Source of the DNA: Hydractinia symbiolongicarpus
Taxonomy: Eukaryota; Cnidaria; Hydrozoa; Anthoathecata; Hydractiniidae
Assembly (NCBI RefSeq): GCF_029227915.1
Contig: NC_079879.1
Location: 11,658,001 to 11,722,000, forward strand
Direction: 5' to 3'
DNA: 64,000 bases
Part shown: in pieces, positions 38,990-49,698 of the stretch
Layout of the letters: the number at the start of each line of letters is the position of its first letter
Position numbering within the stretch: position 1 is the stretch's first letter
Position numbers and translations under genes: made by a program
The notes under the pieces: generated by a model
The model's database searches: none
What the model saw: the letters and a program-made list of their open reading frames with translations, nothing else
Told to the model about the DNA's origin: nothing

Positions 38990-40052
38990 TTAACTTTCGG
39001 AGTCGAGTTCCAAATGTACGTATGGAGTGGTTCCTCGGGATTCTGCGTGACACCTCACATGGTGAAAAAAATTCATTCTTTTAGCTAAATGTTCCCGACC
39101 CCCAACCGAATCGAAAAATTTCGAAATTGACGAATACCGTAGAGATGATACATACCTTAAACTCAGGGACCTAGAAATAGTGTGAGTTTTTTTTATCTAT
39201 AACCTGTTCAACATTGCGTACAGAGGCCATAATGCGCGTGTTTTTATTGCTTATGGTGTTTATTAATTTGCTCGTGCTGCGCATGTTCGGGAATTACTGA
39301 ACACCTCGATGACGCAGATAAACTGGGGAAGCGCTCAGAAATTAAAACTGGAATGACCGTGGTTACAAAATCGCTTCAGTGTAATCAAAATAAGAGTAGG
39401 ACTGTTCGTATGCTATCTACTTTGAGGAGACATCTCGGGTGAAAAAAAGATGATCATCAAACAAACAATCCGTAAAGAGATACTGGAGTTACTTCTTGCT
39501 GCTCGACAATGATGACTATAAAGAGATTTTTAGGCAACAAATCCGTTAATTCAACAATTCTCTCAATGCACTCTTGCCTGCATAGCTTGCTAGTATTTGC
39601 TTAAGATTGCACCTTAATTATCAGGAAACGCAAACTTAGTACGACAAAGATGACTGTACTACAAGGCTTTTACTCATAAGAACGCTCAACATACCAAGAT
39701 ACTTCATCAAACGTTCTTGACTTTTCCGATTTGAATTTTCAAAATGTTCTTAAATTGTTTTTAACTTTCTCCTTATTTTGCAAATTTTGAACTTTAGAGG
39801 AGAATTTCAGTGCAACGATAAAAGAAGCTGTAACCTTCTCTGAAAACACGGGTATGCTTAGGGAAGACGTATTTTTCAAGACCTGGCCTGTCAAACGTTT
39901 GCGCAATGCAAGTTCTCCGATGAAAAACTGCAACGGGTGCTTGTCTGGACCGAGAAAACTGAGTGTACGATGTCCCTGCAGTCCCGCTGCGATCATAATG
40001 ATACTCAGTGCTTCCCAGTATTGACAAGGCCTTTAATCTTCTCAACATGATC
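38990..40052. repeat. L unit, right copy of the 6.2-kb-offset duplication
   Basis: It shares TATTAATTTGC, ATGTTCGGG, CGTATGCTATC and TTGACTTTTCCG with the unit at 32767. It differs by a few substitutions such as CTATAAAGAG and CAGGAAACGCAAAC. Confidence 0.9.
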
Positions 40053-42599
40053 TTAACTTTCGGAGTCGAGTTCCAAATGTACGTATGGAGTGGTTCCTCG
40101 GGATTTTGCGTGACACCTCACATGGTGATAAAAATTCATTCTTTTAGCTAAATGTTCCCGACCCCCAACCGAATCGAAAAATTTCGAAATTGACGAATAC
40201 CGTAGAGATGATACATACCTCAAACTGAGGGACCTAGAAATAGTGTGAGTTTTTTTATCTGTAACCTGTTCAACATTGCCTACAGAAGCCATAATGTGCG
40301 TGTTTTTATTGCTTATGGTGTTGATTCATTTGCTCGTGCTGCGCATGTGCGAGAATAACTGTCATAAGAACGCTTAGCATGCCAAAATGCCTCAGCACAC
40401 GTTGTTAACTTTCCCGATTTCAAATTTTAAAATGTTCACAAGTTGTTTAAAACTTTATTCCTATTTTGCCAGTTTTGAACTTTAAAGGAGAAATTCAGTG
40501 CAACGCTAAAAGAAGCAGAAATCTTTGACCATCCTTGGGACTGCTGCAGAAGCAAGGTAAAACTTGTAAGCACTAACCTTCTCTAGGAACACGGGTATGC
40601 TTAGGAAAGACGTGCTTTTTAAGACCTGTCCTGTGTGAGGAATGCCCAATCCAAGATTTCCGATGGAAAACTGCGACGGGTGTTTGTCTGGACTGAGGAA
40701 ACTGAGTCTACGTTGTCCGCGCAGTACCGACGCATTCATAATGATACTCAGTGCTTCCCAGTATTGACAAGGCCTTTAATCTTCTCAACATGATCTTAAC
40801 TTTCGGAGTCGAGTTCCAAATGTACGTATGGAGTGGTTCCTCGGGATTCTGCGTGACACCTCATATGGTGAAAAAAATTCATTCTTTTAGCTAAATGTTC
40901 CCGACCCCCAACCGAATCGAAAAATTTCGAAATTGACGAATACCGTAGAGATGATACATACCTCAAACTGAGGGACCTAGAAATAGTGTGAGTTTTTTTA
41001 TCTGTAACCTGTTCAACATTGCCTACAGAGGCCATAATGTGCGTGTTTTTATTGCTTATGGTGTTTATTCATTTGCTCGTGCTGCGCATGTGCGGGAATT
41101 ACTGAACACCTCGATGACACAGATAAACTGGGGAAGCGCTCAGAAATTAAAACTGGAATGACCGTGGTTACAAAATCGCTTCAGTGTAATCAAAATAAAA
41201 GTAGGACTATTCGTATTCTATCTACTTTGAGGAGACATCTCGGGTGAAAAAAGGTGATCATCAAACAAAAAATCCGTAAAGAGATACTGGAGTTACTTCT
41301 TTCTGCTCGACAATGATGACTACACAGAGATTTTTAGGCAACAAATCCGTTAATTCAACAATTCTCTCAATGCACTCTTGCCTGCATAGCTTGTTAGTAT
41401 TTGCTTAAGATTGCACCTTAATTATCAGGAAGCGCGAACTTAGTACGACAAAGATGACTGTACTACAAGGCTTTTACTCATAAGAACGCACAACATACCA
41501 AGATACTTTATCAAACGTTCTTGACTTTCCCGATTTGAATTTTCAAAATGTTCTTAAATTGTTTTTAACTTTCTCCTTATTTTGCAAATTTTGAACTTTA
41601 GAGGAGAATTTCAGTGCAATGATAAAAGAAGCTGTAACCTTCTCTAAAAACACGGGTATGCTTAGGGAAGACGTACTTTTCAAGACCTGGCCTGTCAAAC
41701 GTTTGCGCAATGCAAGTTTTCCGATGAAAAACTGCAACGTGTGCTTGTCTGGACCGAGAAAACTGAGTGTACGATGTCCCTGCAGTCCCGCTGCGATCAT
41801 AATGATACTCAGTGCTTCCCAGCATTGACAAGGCCCTTAATCTTCTCAACATGATCTTAACTTTCGGAGTCTAGTCCCAAATGTACGTATGGAGTGGTTC
41901 CTCGGGATTCTGCGTGACACCTCACATGGTGAAAAATATTCATTCTTTTAGCTATATCTTCCCGACCCCCAACCGAATCGAAATATAACGAAATTGACGA
42001 ATACCGTAAAGATGATACATACCTTAAACTCAGGGACCTAGAAATAGTGTGAGTTTTTTTATCTGTAACCTGTTCAACATTGCCTACAGAGGCCATAATG
42101 TGCGTGTTTTTATTGCTTATGGTGTTGATTCATTTGCTCGTGCTGCGCATGTGCGAGAATTACTGTCATAAGAACGCTTAACATGCCAAAATACCTCAGC
42201 ACACGTTGCTAACTTTCCCGATTTCAAATTTCAAAATGTTCACAAGTTGTTTAAAACTTTATTCCTATTTTGCCAGTTTTGAACTTTAAAGGAGAAATTC
42301 AGTGCAACGCTAAAAGAAGCAGAAATCTTTGACCATCCTTGGGACTGCTGCAGAAGCAAGGTAAAACTTGTAAGCAGTAACCTTCTCTAGGAACACGGGT
42401 ATGCTTAGGAAAGACGTGCTTTTTAAGACCTGTCCTGTGTGAGGAATGCCCAATCCAAGATTTCCGATGGAAAACTGCGACGGGTGTTTGTCTGGACTGA
42501 GGAAACTGAGTCTACGTTGTCCGCGCAGTACCAACGCATTCATAATGATACTCAGTGCTTCCCAGTATTGACAAGGCTTTTAATCTTCTCAACATGATC
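40053..42599. repeat. S-L-S block
   Basis: Unit starts are 40053 (S), 40796 (L) and 41857 (S). The L unit has new variants (CAGTGCAATG, CTCTAAAAACACGG, TGCAACGTGTGC, ACGCACAACATACC), some of which spread to later units. The S unit at 41857 reads TTAGCTATATC and CGAAATATAACG in its core, shared with 43662. Confidence 0.9.
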
Positions 42600-44723
42600 T
42601 TTACTTTCGGAGTCGAGTTCCAAATGTACGTATGGAGTGGTTCCTCGGGATTCTGCGTGACACCTCACATGGTGAAAAAAATTCATTCTTTTAGCTAAAT
42701 GTTCCCGACCCCCAACCGAATCGAAAAATTTCGAAATTGACGAATACCGTAGAGATGATACATACCTTAAACTCAGGGACCTAGAAATAGTGTGAGTTTT
42801 TTTATCTGAAACCTGTTCAACATTGCGTACAGAGGCCATAATGCGCGTGTTTTTATTGCTTATGGTGTTTATTCATTTGCTCGTGCTGCGCATGTGCGGG
42901 AATTACTGAACACCTCGATGACACAGATAAACTGGGGAAGCGCTCAGAAATTAAAACTGGAATGACCGTGGTTACAAAATCGCTTCAGTGTAATCAAAAT
43001 AAAAGTAGGACTGTTCGTATTCTATCTACTTTGAGGAGACATCTGGGGTGAAAAAAAGGTGATCATCAAACAAAAAATCCGTAAAGAGATACTGGAGTTA
43101 CTTCTTGCTGCTCGACAATGATGACTATACCAAGATTTTTAGGCAACAAATCCGTTAATTCAACAATTCTCTCAATGCACTCTTGCCTGCATAGCTTGTT
43201 AGTATTTGCTTAAGATTGCACCTTAATTATCAGGAAGCGCGAACTTAGTACGACAAAGATGACTGTACTACAAGGCTTTTACTCATAAGAACGCACAACA
43301 TACCAAGATACTTTATCAAACGTTCTTGACTTTCCCGATTTGAATTTTCAAAATGTTCTTAAATTGTTTTTAACTTTCTCCTTATTTTGCAAATTTTGAA
43401 CTTTAGAGGAGAATTTCAGTGCAATGATAAAAGAAGCTGTAACCTTCTCTAAAAACACGGGTATGCTTAGGGAAGACGTACTTTTCAAGACCTGGCCTGT
43501 CAAACGTTTGCGCAATGCAAGTTTTCCGATGAAAAACTGCAACGTGTGCTTGTCTGGACCGAGAAAACTGAGTGTACGATGTCCCTGCAGTCCCGCTGCG
43601 ATCATAATGATACTCAGTGCTTCCCAGCATTGACAAGGCCCTTAATCTTCTCAACATGATCTTAACTTTCGGAGTCTAGTCCCAAATGTACGTATGGAGT
43701 GGTTCCTCGGGATTCTGCGTGACACCTCACATGGTGAAAAATATTCATTCTTTTAGCTATATCTTCCCGACCCCCAACCGAATCGAAATATAACGAAATT
43801 GACGAATACCGTAGAGATGATACATACCTTAAACTCAGGGACCTAGAAATAGTGTGAGTTTTTTTATCTGTAACCTGTTCAACATTGCCTACAGAGGCCA
43901 TAATGTGCGTGTTTTTATTGCTTATGGTGTTGATTCATTTGCTCGTGCTGCGCATGTGCGAGAATTACTGAACACCTCGATGACACAGATAAACTGGGGA
44001 AGCGCTCAGAAATTAAAACTGGAATGACCGTGGTTACAAAATCGCTTCAGTGTAATCAAAATAAAAGTAGGACTGTTCGTATTCTATCTACTTTGAGGAG
44101 ACATCTCGGGTGAAAAAAAGGTGATCATCAAACAAAAAATCCGTAAAGAGATACTGGAGTTACTTCTTGCTGCTCGACAATGATGACTATACCAAGATTT
44201 TTAGGCAACAAATCCGTTAATTCAACAATTCTCTCAATGCACTCTTGCCTGCATAGCTTGTTAGTATTTGCTTAAGATTGCACCTTAATTATCAGGAAGC
44301 GCGAACTTAGTACGACAAAGATGACTGTACTACAAGGCTTTTACTCATAAGAACGCACAACATACCAAGATACTTTATCAAACGTTCTTGACTTTCCCGA
44401 TTTGAATTTTCAAAATGTTCTTAAATTGTTTTTAACTTTCTCCTTATTTTGCAAATTTTGAACTTTAGAGGAGAATTTCAGTGCAATGATAAAAGAAGCT
44501 GTAACCTTCTCTAAAAACACGGGTATGCTTAGGGAAGACGTACTTTTCAAGACCTGGCCTGTCAAACGTTTGCGCAATGCAAGTTTTCCGATGAAAAACT
44601 GCAACGTGTGCTTGTCTGGACCGAGAAAACTGAGTGTACGATGTCCCTGCAGTCCCGCTGCGATCATAATGATACTCAGTGCTTCCCAGCATTGACAAGG
44701 CCCTTAATCTTCTCAACATGATC
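42600..44723. repeat. Two L units with near-identical bodies
   Basis: Unit starts are 42600 and 43662, each 1,062 bp. Both share AAAAAGGTGATCATC, AACAAAAAATCC and TATACCAAGATTTT. The 43662 unit has an S-associated core that runs as GCGAGAATTACTG and then continues with L-specific AACACCTCG. The S-to-L switch therefore occurred at the ATTACTG shared by both types (about 43960-43972). Confidence 0.93.
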
Positions 44724-45466
44724 TTAACTTTCGGAGTCTAGTCCCAAATGTACGTATGGAGTGGTTCCTCGGGAATCTGCGTGACACCTCACATGGTGAA
44801 AAATATTCATTCTTTTAGCTAAATCTTCCCGACCCCCAACCGAATCGAAATATAACGAAATTGACGAATACCGTAGAGATGATACATACCTTAAACTCAG
44901 GGACCTAGAAATAGTGTGAGTTTTTTTATCTGTAACCTGTTCAACATTGCCTACAGAGGCCATAATGTGCGTGTTTTTATTGCTTATGGTGTTGATTCAT
45001 TTGCTCGTGCTGCGCATGTGCGAGAATTACTGTCATAAGAACGCTTAGCATGCCAAAATACCTCAGCACACGTTGCTAACTTTCCCGATTTCAAATTTCA
45101 AAATGTTCACAAGTTGTTTACAACTTTATTCCTATTTTGCCAGTTTTGAACTTTAAAGGAGAAATTCAGTGCAACGCTAAAAGACGCAGAAATCTTTGAC
45201 CATCCTTGGGACTGCTGCAGAAGCAAGGTAAAACTTGTAAGCAGTAACCTTCTCTAGGAACACGGGTATGCTTAGGAAAGACGTGCTTTTTAGGACCTGT
45301 CCTGTGTCAGGAATGCTCAATCCAAGATTTCCGATGGAAAACTGCAACGGGTGTTTGTCTGGACTGAGAAAACTGAGTCTGCGGTGTCCGCGCAGTACCA
45401 ACGCATTCATAATGATACTCAGTGCTTCCCAGTATTGACAAGGCCTTTAATCTTCTCAACATGATC
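44724..45466. repeat. S unit
   Basis: This is a normal S copy. It has CCTGTGTCAGGAATGCTC where older S units read CCTGTGTGAGGAATGCCC. The same change appears in all S parts that follow the 2.4-kb element, which ties this unit to the lineage that received the insertion. Confidence 0.88.
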
Positions 45467-46528
45467 TTAACTTTCGGAGTCGAGTTCCAAATGTACGTAT
45501 GGAGTGGTTTCTCGGGATTCTGCGTGACACCTCACATGGTGATAAAAATTCATTCTTTTAGCTAAATCTTCCCGACCCCCAACCGAATCGAAAAATTTCG
45601 AAATTGACGAATACCGTAGAGATGATACATACCTCAAACTGAGGGACCTAGAAATAGTGTGAGTTTTTTTATCTGAAACCTGTTCAACATTGCGTACAGA
45701 GGCCATAATGCGCGTGTTTTTATTGCTTATGGTGTTTATTCATTTGCTCGTGCTGCGCATGTGCGGGAATTACTGAACACCTCGATGACACAGATAAACT
45801 GGGGAAGCGCTCAGAAATTAAAACTGGAATGACCGTGGTTACAAAATCGCTTCAGTGTAATCAAAATAAAAGTAGGACTGTTCGTATTCTATCTACTTTG
45901 AGGAGACATCTCGGGTGAAAAAAAGGTGATCATCAAACAAAAAATCCGTAAAGAGATACTGGAGTTACTTCCTGCTGCTCGACAATGATGACTATACAGA
46001 GATTTTTAGGCAAAAAATCCGTTAATTCAACAATTCTCTCAATGCACTCTTGCCTGCATAGCTTGTTAGTATTTGCTTAAGATTGCACATTAATTATCAG
46101 GAAGCGCGAACTTAGTACGACAAAGATGACTGTACTACAAGGCTTTTACTTATAAGAACGCACAACATACCAAGATACTTTATCAAACGTTCTTGACTTT
46201 CCCGATTTGAATTTTCAAAATGTTCTTAAATTGTTTTTAACTTTCTCCTTATTTTGCAAATTTTGAACTTTAGAGAAGAATTTCAGTGCAACGATAAAAG
46301 ACACTGTAACCTTCTCTAAAAACACCGGTATGCTTAGGGAAGACGTACTTTTCAAGACCTGGCCTGTCAAACGTTTGCGCAATGCAAGTTTTCCGATGAA
46401 AAACTGCAACGGGTGCTTGTCTGGACCGAGAAAACTGAGTGTACGATGTCCCTGCAGTCCCGCTGCGATCATAATGATACTCAGTGCTTCCCAGCATTGA
46501 CAAGGCCCTTAATCTTCTCAACATGATC
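45467..46528. repeat. L unit immediately before the first element-bearing unit
   Basis: Its 3' half (GATAAAAGACACTG, AAACACCGGTATG, TTAGAGAAGAATTTC) is repeated at 50761-51822, an offset of 5,294 bp, again just before an element copy. This shows that L DNA and the element were copied together. Confidence 0.9.
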
Positions 46529-46697
46529 TTAACTTTCGGAGTCTAGTCCCAAATGTACGTATGGAGTGGTTCCTCGGGATTCTGCGTGACACCTCACATG
46601 GTGAAAAATATTCATTCTTTTAGCTAAATCTTCCCGACCCCCAACCGAATCGAAAAATAACGAAATTGACGAATACCGTAGAGATGATACATACCTT

Positions 46698-46738
46698 CAC
46701 GGTCATTTACGGCAGGAAAAAAAGTGTGCGCATGCGCC
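46698..46738. repeat. Left terminal inverted repeat of element copy 1
   Basis: This matches the inverted right end in two blocks: CACGGTC at the tip and AAAGTGTGCGCATGCGCC inside. The spacer between them is about 10 bp shorter on the left than on the right, so the two ends are not strictly symmetrical. Confidence 0.85.
46728..46737. promoter_or_regulatory. GCGCATGCGC palindrome in left TIR (NRF1/alpha-Pal-like)
   Basis: The 10-bp perfect palindrome matches the core of the animal NRF1 binding motif. The same motif is at 52022, 56254 and 63031 in the other copies. Binding is inferred only from the match; it could instead be part of the transposase recognition site. Confidence 0.45.
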
Positions 46739-47280
46739 ATTATTTGTTATCAAATTTTCTGCCGCAAGCGATTCATAATGGCCACCATCGCACGTGCTTT
46801 AAATTTCCCTTAAAAACAAATGTTTTTCGAGCCTCTGCGGTAGAGATCATCTCTTAAAAAGATTTTATTTTAGTAGAGCAGGCCTTGGACTATACAAAAA
46901 CTCTGGATTCCACTACCCGATCACTTTCACTTTTGTTGGGAGGAGACAGAAAGAATAGCAATGTTTTGTTCATAAAATTTTATATGTTGGTGGAAAATGA
47001 AGATATTTGCCTTCCAACGCAAAGTCATGCTTTAAGACATGTGTTTCCTGAAAGCTGATAGCCTATTTTATCAAATAAAACCAGTGGTTTGTGGCTGCCA
47101 CTTTTTTTCTGAAAGAAATTGGTCCTTGGAAATGACCTCAAGACTTCATAAATCGGTAAATATCATTATTTTAAATGAGAATTGTGCACTCAATAAGATA
47201 AATATAAGCAATAAACCAGTGTTAGATGTGAAAAATGTTGCTTGTGGCTACCCCCTACCCTTTCACAGTCAGGGTAAACA

Positions 47281-47377
47281 CTTAATTAGGCGACGGTATG
47301 CTAATTAGGGCATACCACCTATTTAGACGACTCATTGTACCCTAGTTAGACCATATGTAACCTAGTTAAGACATTAC
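47281..47377. repeat. Cluster of degenerate ~20-bp subrepeats inside the element
   Basis: Five diverged copies of a CTA(A/G/T)TTAG-(G/A)C(G)AC theme occur in a row: TTAATTAGGCGAC, CTAATTAGGGCATACC, CTATTTAGACGAC, CTAGTTAGACC and CTAGTTAAGAC. Within it GGTATGC (47295-47301) pairs with GCATACC (47310-47316) around an 8-base loop. A related block, GTCGCCTATTTAGGTGAC, stands alone at 47529-47546. Arrays of short motifs in non-autonomous elements can be transposase-binding sites, but this one is internal, so its role is unknown. Confidence 0.6.
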
Positions 47378-47528
47378 AATATTTAATGGCTTCTCACACA
47401 TTCCTAAAAAAAATCGCAAAAACACTTTGTTCAGAATGAATAGTCTACGCAACCATGATTCCAAAATTGTCACTCGTGCCTCGATATGCTCGCGCAAGTA
47501 AGAATTATGTTAAAATGAAATATTACAT

Positions 47529-47546
47529 GTCGCCTATTTAGGTGAC
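47529..47546. repeat. Imperfect 18-bp palindrome related to the subrepeat cluster
   Basis: GTCGCCTATTTAGGTGAC reads nearly the same on both strands; one G/T position breaks the symmetry. It shares CTATTTAG and GAC with the subrepeats at 47281-47377. Confidence 0.55.
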
Positions 47547-47716
47547 GATAGTAAAATCCGCAATAATTTAATGAAGATATTCTTTCACAAAAAACGCAAA
47601 AAAAAGTATTTTTTTTAAGATGGATGTGGTAACAATTTGTTTTGTAACGTTTCTTTTTTATTCACATCCTGTTTTAACATCGTTAAAATCTTAGTCAAAC
47701 AATACCACGTTTTCGT

Positions 47717-47858
47717 CCGCCATATTTTTTTTCCTGTGGCGTCGATGGCTGAAATCCATTATTTAAAACAACAAATATGGCCACACAAGGGAAGTGGGCT
47801 GTACGAGGTTTGTACCCGGGGTCCATTGAATGTGACGGCTGGTCTGTTAAATTATTGA
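47717..47858 (+). other. Promoter/first-exon-like patch inside the element (uncertain)
   Basis: CCGCCATATT (47717-47726) matches the YY1 consensus. It is followed by ATGGCTG at 47745, which opens a 37-codon frame starting MAEIHYLKQQ. After 21 codons the sequence GAG|GTTTGT resembles a splice donor, and the frame ends at 47858. I do not recognise the peptide. The arrangement could be a captured host 5' exon with promoter motifs, or chance. The frame is identical in the complete copies at 53039 and 57271. Confidence 0.25.
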
Positions 47859-48549
47859 ATTATAAAAGATTGAAAACAATTGCCACACAATGCACACGTG
47901 ATTTTGGTAGCTTATATTGTACTTTCTGTTTGTTCACATTTTAGGGCACCAGTCCCAAATTGTTCTATGATACAAAACATGTTGGCACGATTTCATTGAA
48001 GTAATTTTGACCCAACAATTCACAATTTCAAGCGTCATTCAAACGTGATTTGCATGTGAAGATTTGTTGACAGAAGCGGTTAAAAAAAAAGATGGAACAA
48101 TGATGAAACAGAGGAGCTTGTCGATTTGCTCGATTATCACTTTTTGTTGGATGCGTTTGAAATAAGAATATATTCGTTAAATACAGATTATGAATTGAAA
48201 TAAAAAATACTTGTAATAGCCTAATTTGTAAACTATTTTTATATAATTCAGATTGACTATCGTGGTGAAAAATCTCACGATTAAGGAATGGTTTAGGCTT
48301 AAATGTCTAAAAATGTGTGTGCTTTCGTTTAACACATATATAACTGTACAATTTTTTTCATTTGCAATCAGTTGCTAGTCTAACAACAACAACAATAATG
48401 ATAAACATTTAAAATGTTTCTAGCCCAGAAAATCACAAAAACCTATTGTTAGTGGATTATTTCCATTGGGGTCCACTGAGTCTGAGTGAAGCTAGCTTTC
48501 TCACATTTACGTTTAGTTTTAGCAGGCTTCTAGAAAACTAATCAAGACC

Positions 48550-48571
48550 AACCTTAGAGCTAGCTAAGGTT
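48550..48571. repeat. Perfect 8-bp inverted repeat in the element interior
   Basis: AACCTTAG and CTAAGGTT flank a 6-base AGCTAG loop, giving a short stable hairpin. It is not followed by a T-run that would suggest a terminator. It is retained in the other two complete copies. Confidence 0.55.
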
Positions 48572-49068
48572 ACAGGTCAGATGAATTTTTTTTTTTCCTT
48601 ATAAATTTAATTTTAGAAGTATAATAATTTACATTTCTAATAGTTGTCAACCATTTTTTTGTGAAAACGAAAGTGAAATGTATGGTGTAGAAAAGCTCAA
48701 AATTTTAGTAGTAAAAAAAGTGGCAGGTACTACCTAATACGATAGAACGCTCGATAAGGGATACATACAAACAGGAAAAGTAATTTTTAGGCAAAACCTT
48801 GCGTCAGAATGTTGTACAAGAGTAATCCTGTACTGGTAAATTGTGAACTAGCCATCCGGGCTTTTGTGGACCTTACCGTCTGTTTAGGCTGCCCCGGGTC
48901 GCAACCAAAGGGGAAATAGTAGTCTATGGTCATCCTTCTTTAGTTTTAAAAGAAAAAAATGTTAAATTTTCTTTTATTGGGGGCAACTAAAACAAGATAA
49001 TAGAGAGTGAGGTCAATATCGATAACGTCATAATCTTATGCCGTAGGCGCTTTTTTTAAAAAATTTTT

Positions 49069-49119
49069 GGCGCATGCGCACACTTTATTTCCTTAAAATC
49101 GCGGTTTTGAACGACCGTG
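49069..49119. repeat. Right terminal inverted repeat of element copy 1
   Basis: This is the inverted counterpart of the left end: GGCGCATGCGCACACTTT, a spacer with ATCGCGGTTTTGAA, then GACCGTG at the tip. It is preceded by a T-rich/A-rich stretch (about 49051-49068). Confidence 0.85.
49070..49079. promoter_or_regulatory. GCGCATGCGC palindrome in right TIR (NRF1/alpha-Pal-like)
   Basis: This is the mirror copy of the palindrome in the right terminal repeat, also at 54364 and 58596 in the other complete copies. Its presence in both ends and its unchanged sequence fit either selection as a binding site or simple recent copying. Confidence 0.45.
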
Positions 49120-49698
49120 ACCTTAAACTCAGGGACCTAGAAATAGTGTGAGTTTTTTTATCTGTAACCTGTTCAACATTGCCTACAGAGGCCATAATGT
49201 GCGTGTTTTTATTGCTTATGGTGTTGATTCATTTGCTCGTGCTGCGCATGTGCGAGAATTACTGTCATAAGAACGCTTAGCATGCCAAAATACCTCAGCA
49301 CACGTTGCTAACTTTCCCGATTTCAAATTTCAAAATGTTCACAAGTTGTTTAAAACTTTATTCCTATTTTGCCAGTTTTGAACTTTAAAGGAGAAATTCA
49401 GTGCAACGCTAAAAGAAGCAGAAATCTTTGACCATCCTTGGGACTGCTGCAGAAGCAAGGTAAAACTTGTAAGCAGTAACCTTCTCTAGGAACACGGGTA
49501 TGCTTAGGAAAGACGTGCTTTTTAAGACCTGTCCTGTGTCAGGAATGCTCAATCCAAGATTTCCGATGGAAAACTGCAACGGGTTTTTGTCTGGACTGAG
49601 AAAACTGAGTCTACGGTGTCCGTGCAGTACCAACGCATTCATAATGATACTCAGTGCTTCCCAGTATTGACAAGGCCTTTAATCTTCTCAACATGATC

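Larger units (their letters stand above)
46698..49119. mobile_element. Non-autonomous TIR DNA transposon, copy 1 (complete, 2,422 bp)
   Basis: The element begins CACGGTCATTT and ends GAACGACCGTG, so the outer 7 bp are perfect inverted repeats. A second perfectly inverted stretch of 18 bp (AAAGTGTGCGCATGCGCC and its complement) lies just inside, separated by a less conserved spacer. ACCTT lies on both sides (46693-46697 and 49120-49124) and occurs once in empty repeats, so it is a target duplication. If the adjacent T/A is counted in the ends, a 3-bp CCT duplication fits equally well. No transposase or other long frame is present, so it must be moved in trans. CAC ends with a 5-bp duplication recall Transib; a 3- or 4-bp duplication would point to CACTA/Chapaev-like families. 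The family remains open. Confidence 0.88.
46529..49698. repeat. S unit enlarged to 3,170 bp by the first element copy
   Basis: The unit is an S monomer (743 bp) interrupted 169 bp after its start by 2,422 bp plus a 5-bp duplication. The core upstream of the insertion ends ATACATACCTT. The S sequence resumes at ACCTTAAACTCAGGG and continues to the normal S end. Confidence 0.93.

Noticed and set aside
46666-46857. Plus-strand 63-codon frame crossing into the element, repeated at each copy
   Set aside because: It starts in satellite core and runs into the transposon end, so it is a junction artefact.
47039-47308. 89-codon plus-strand frame inside the element as a possible transposase remnant
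   Set aside because: It shows no DDE-type motif, zinc-binding residues or other transposase signature, and the length is within chance for this size of element.
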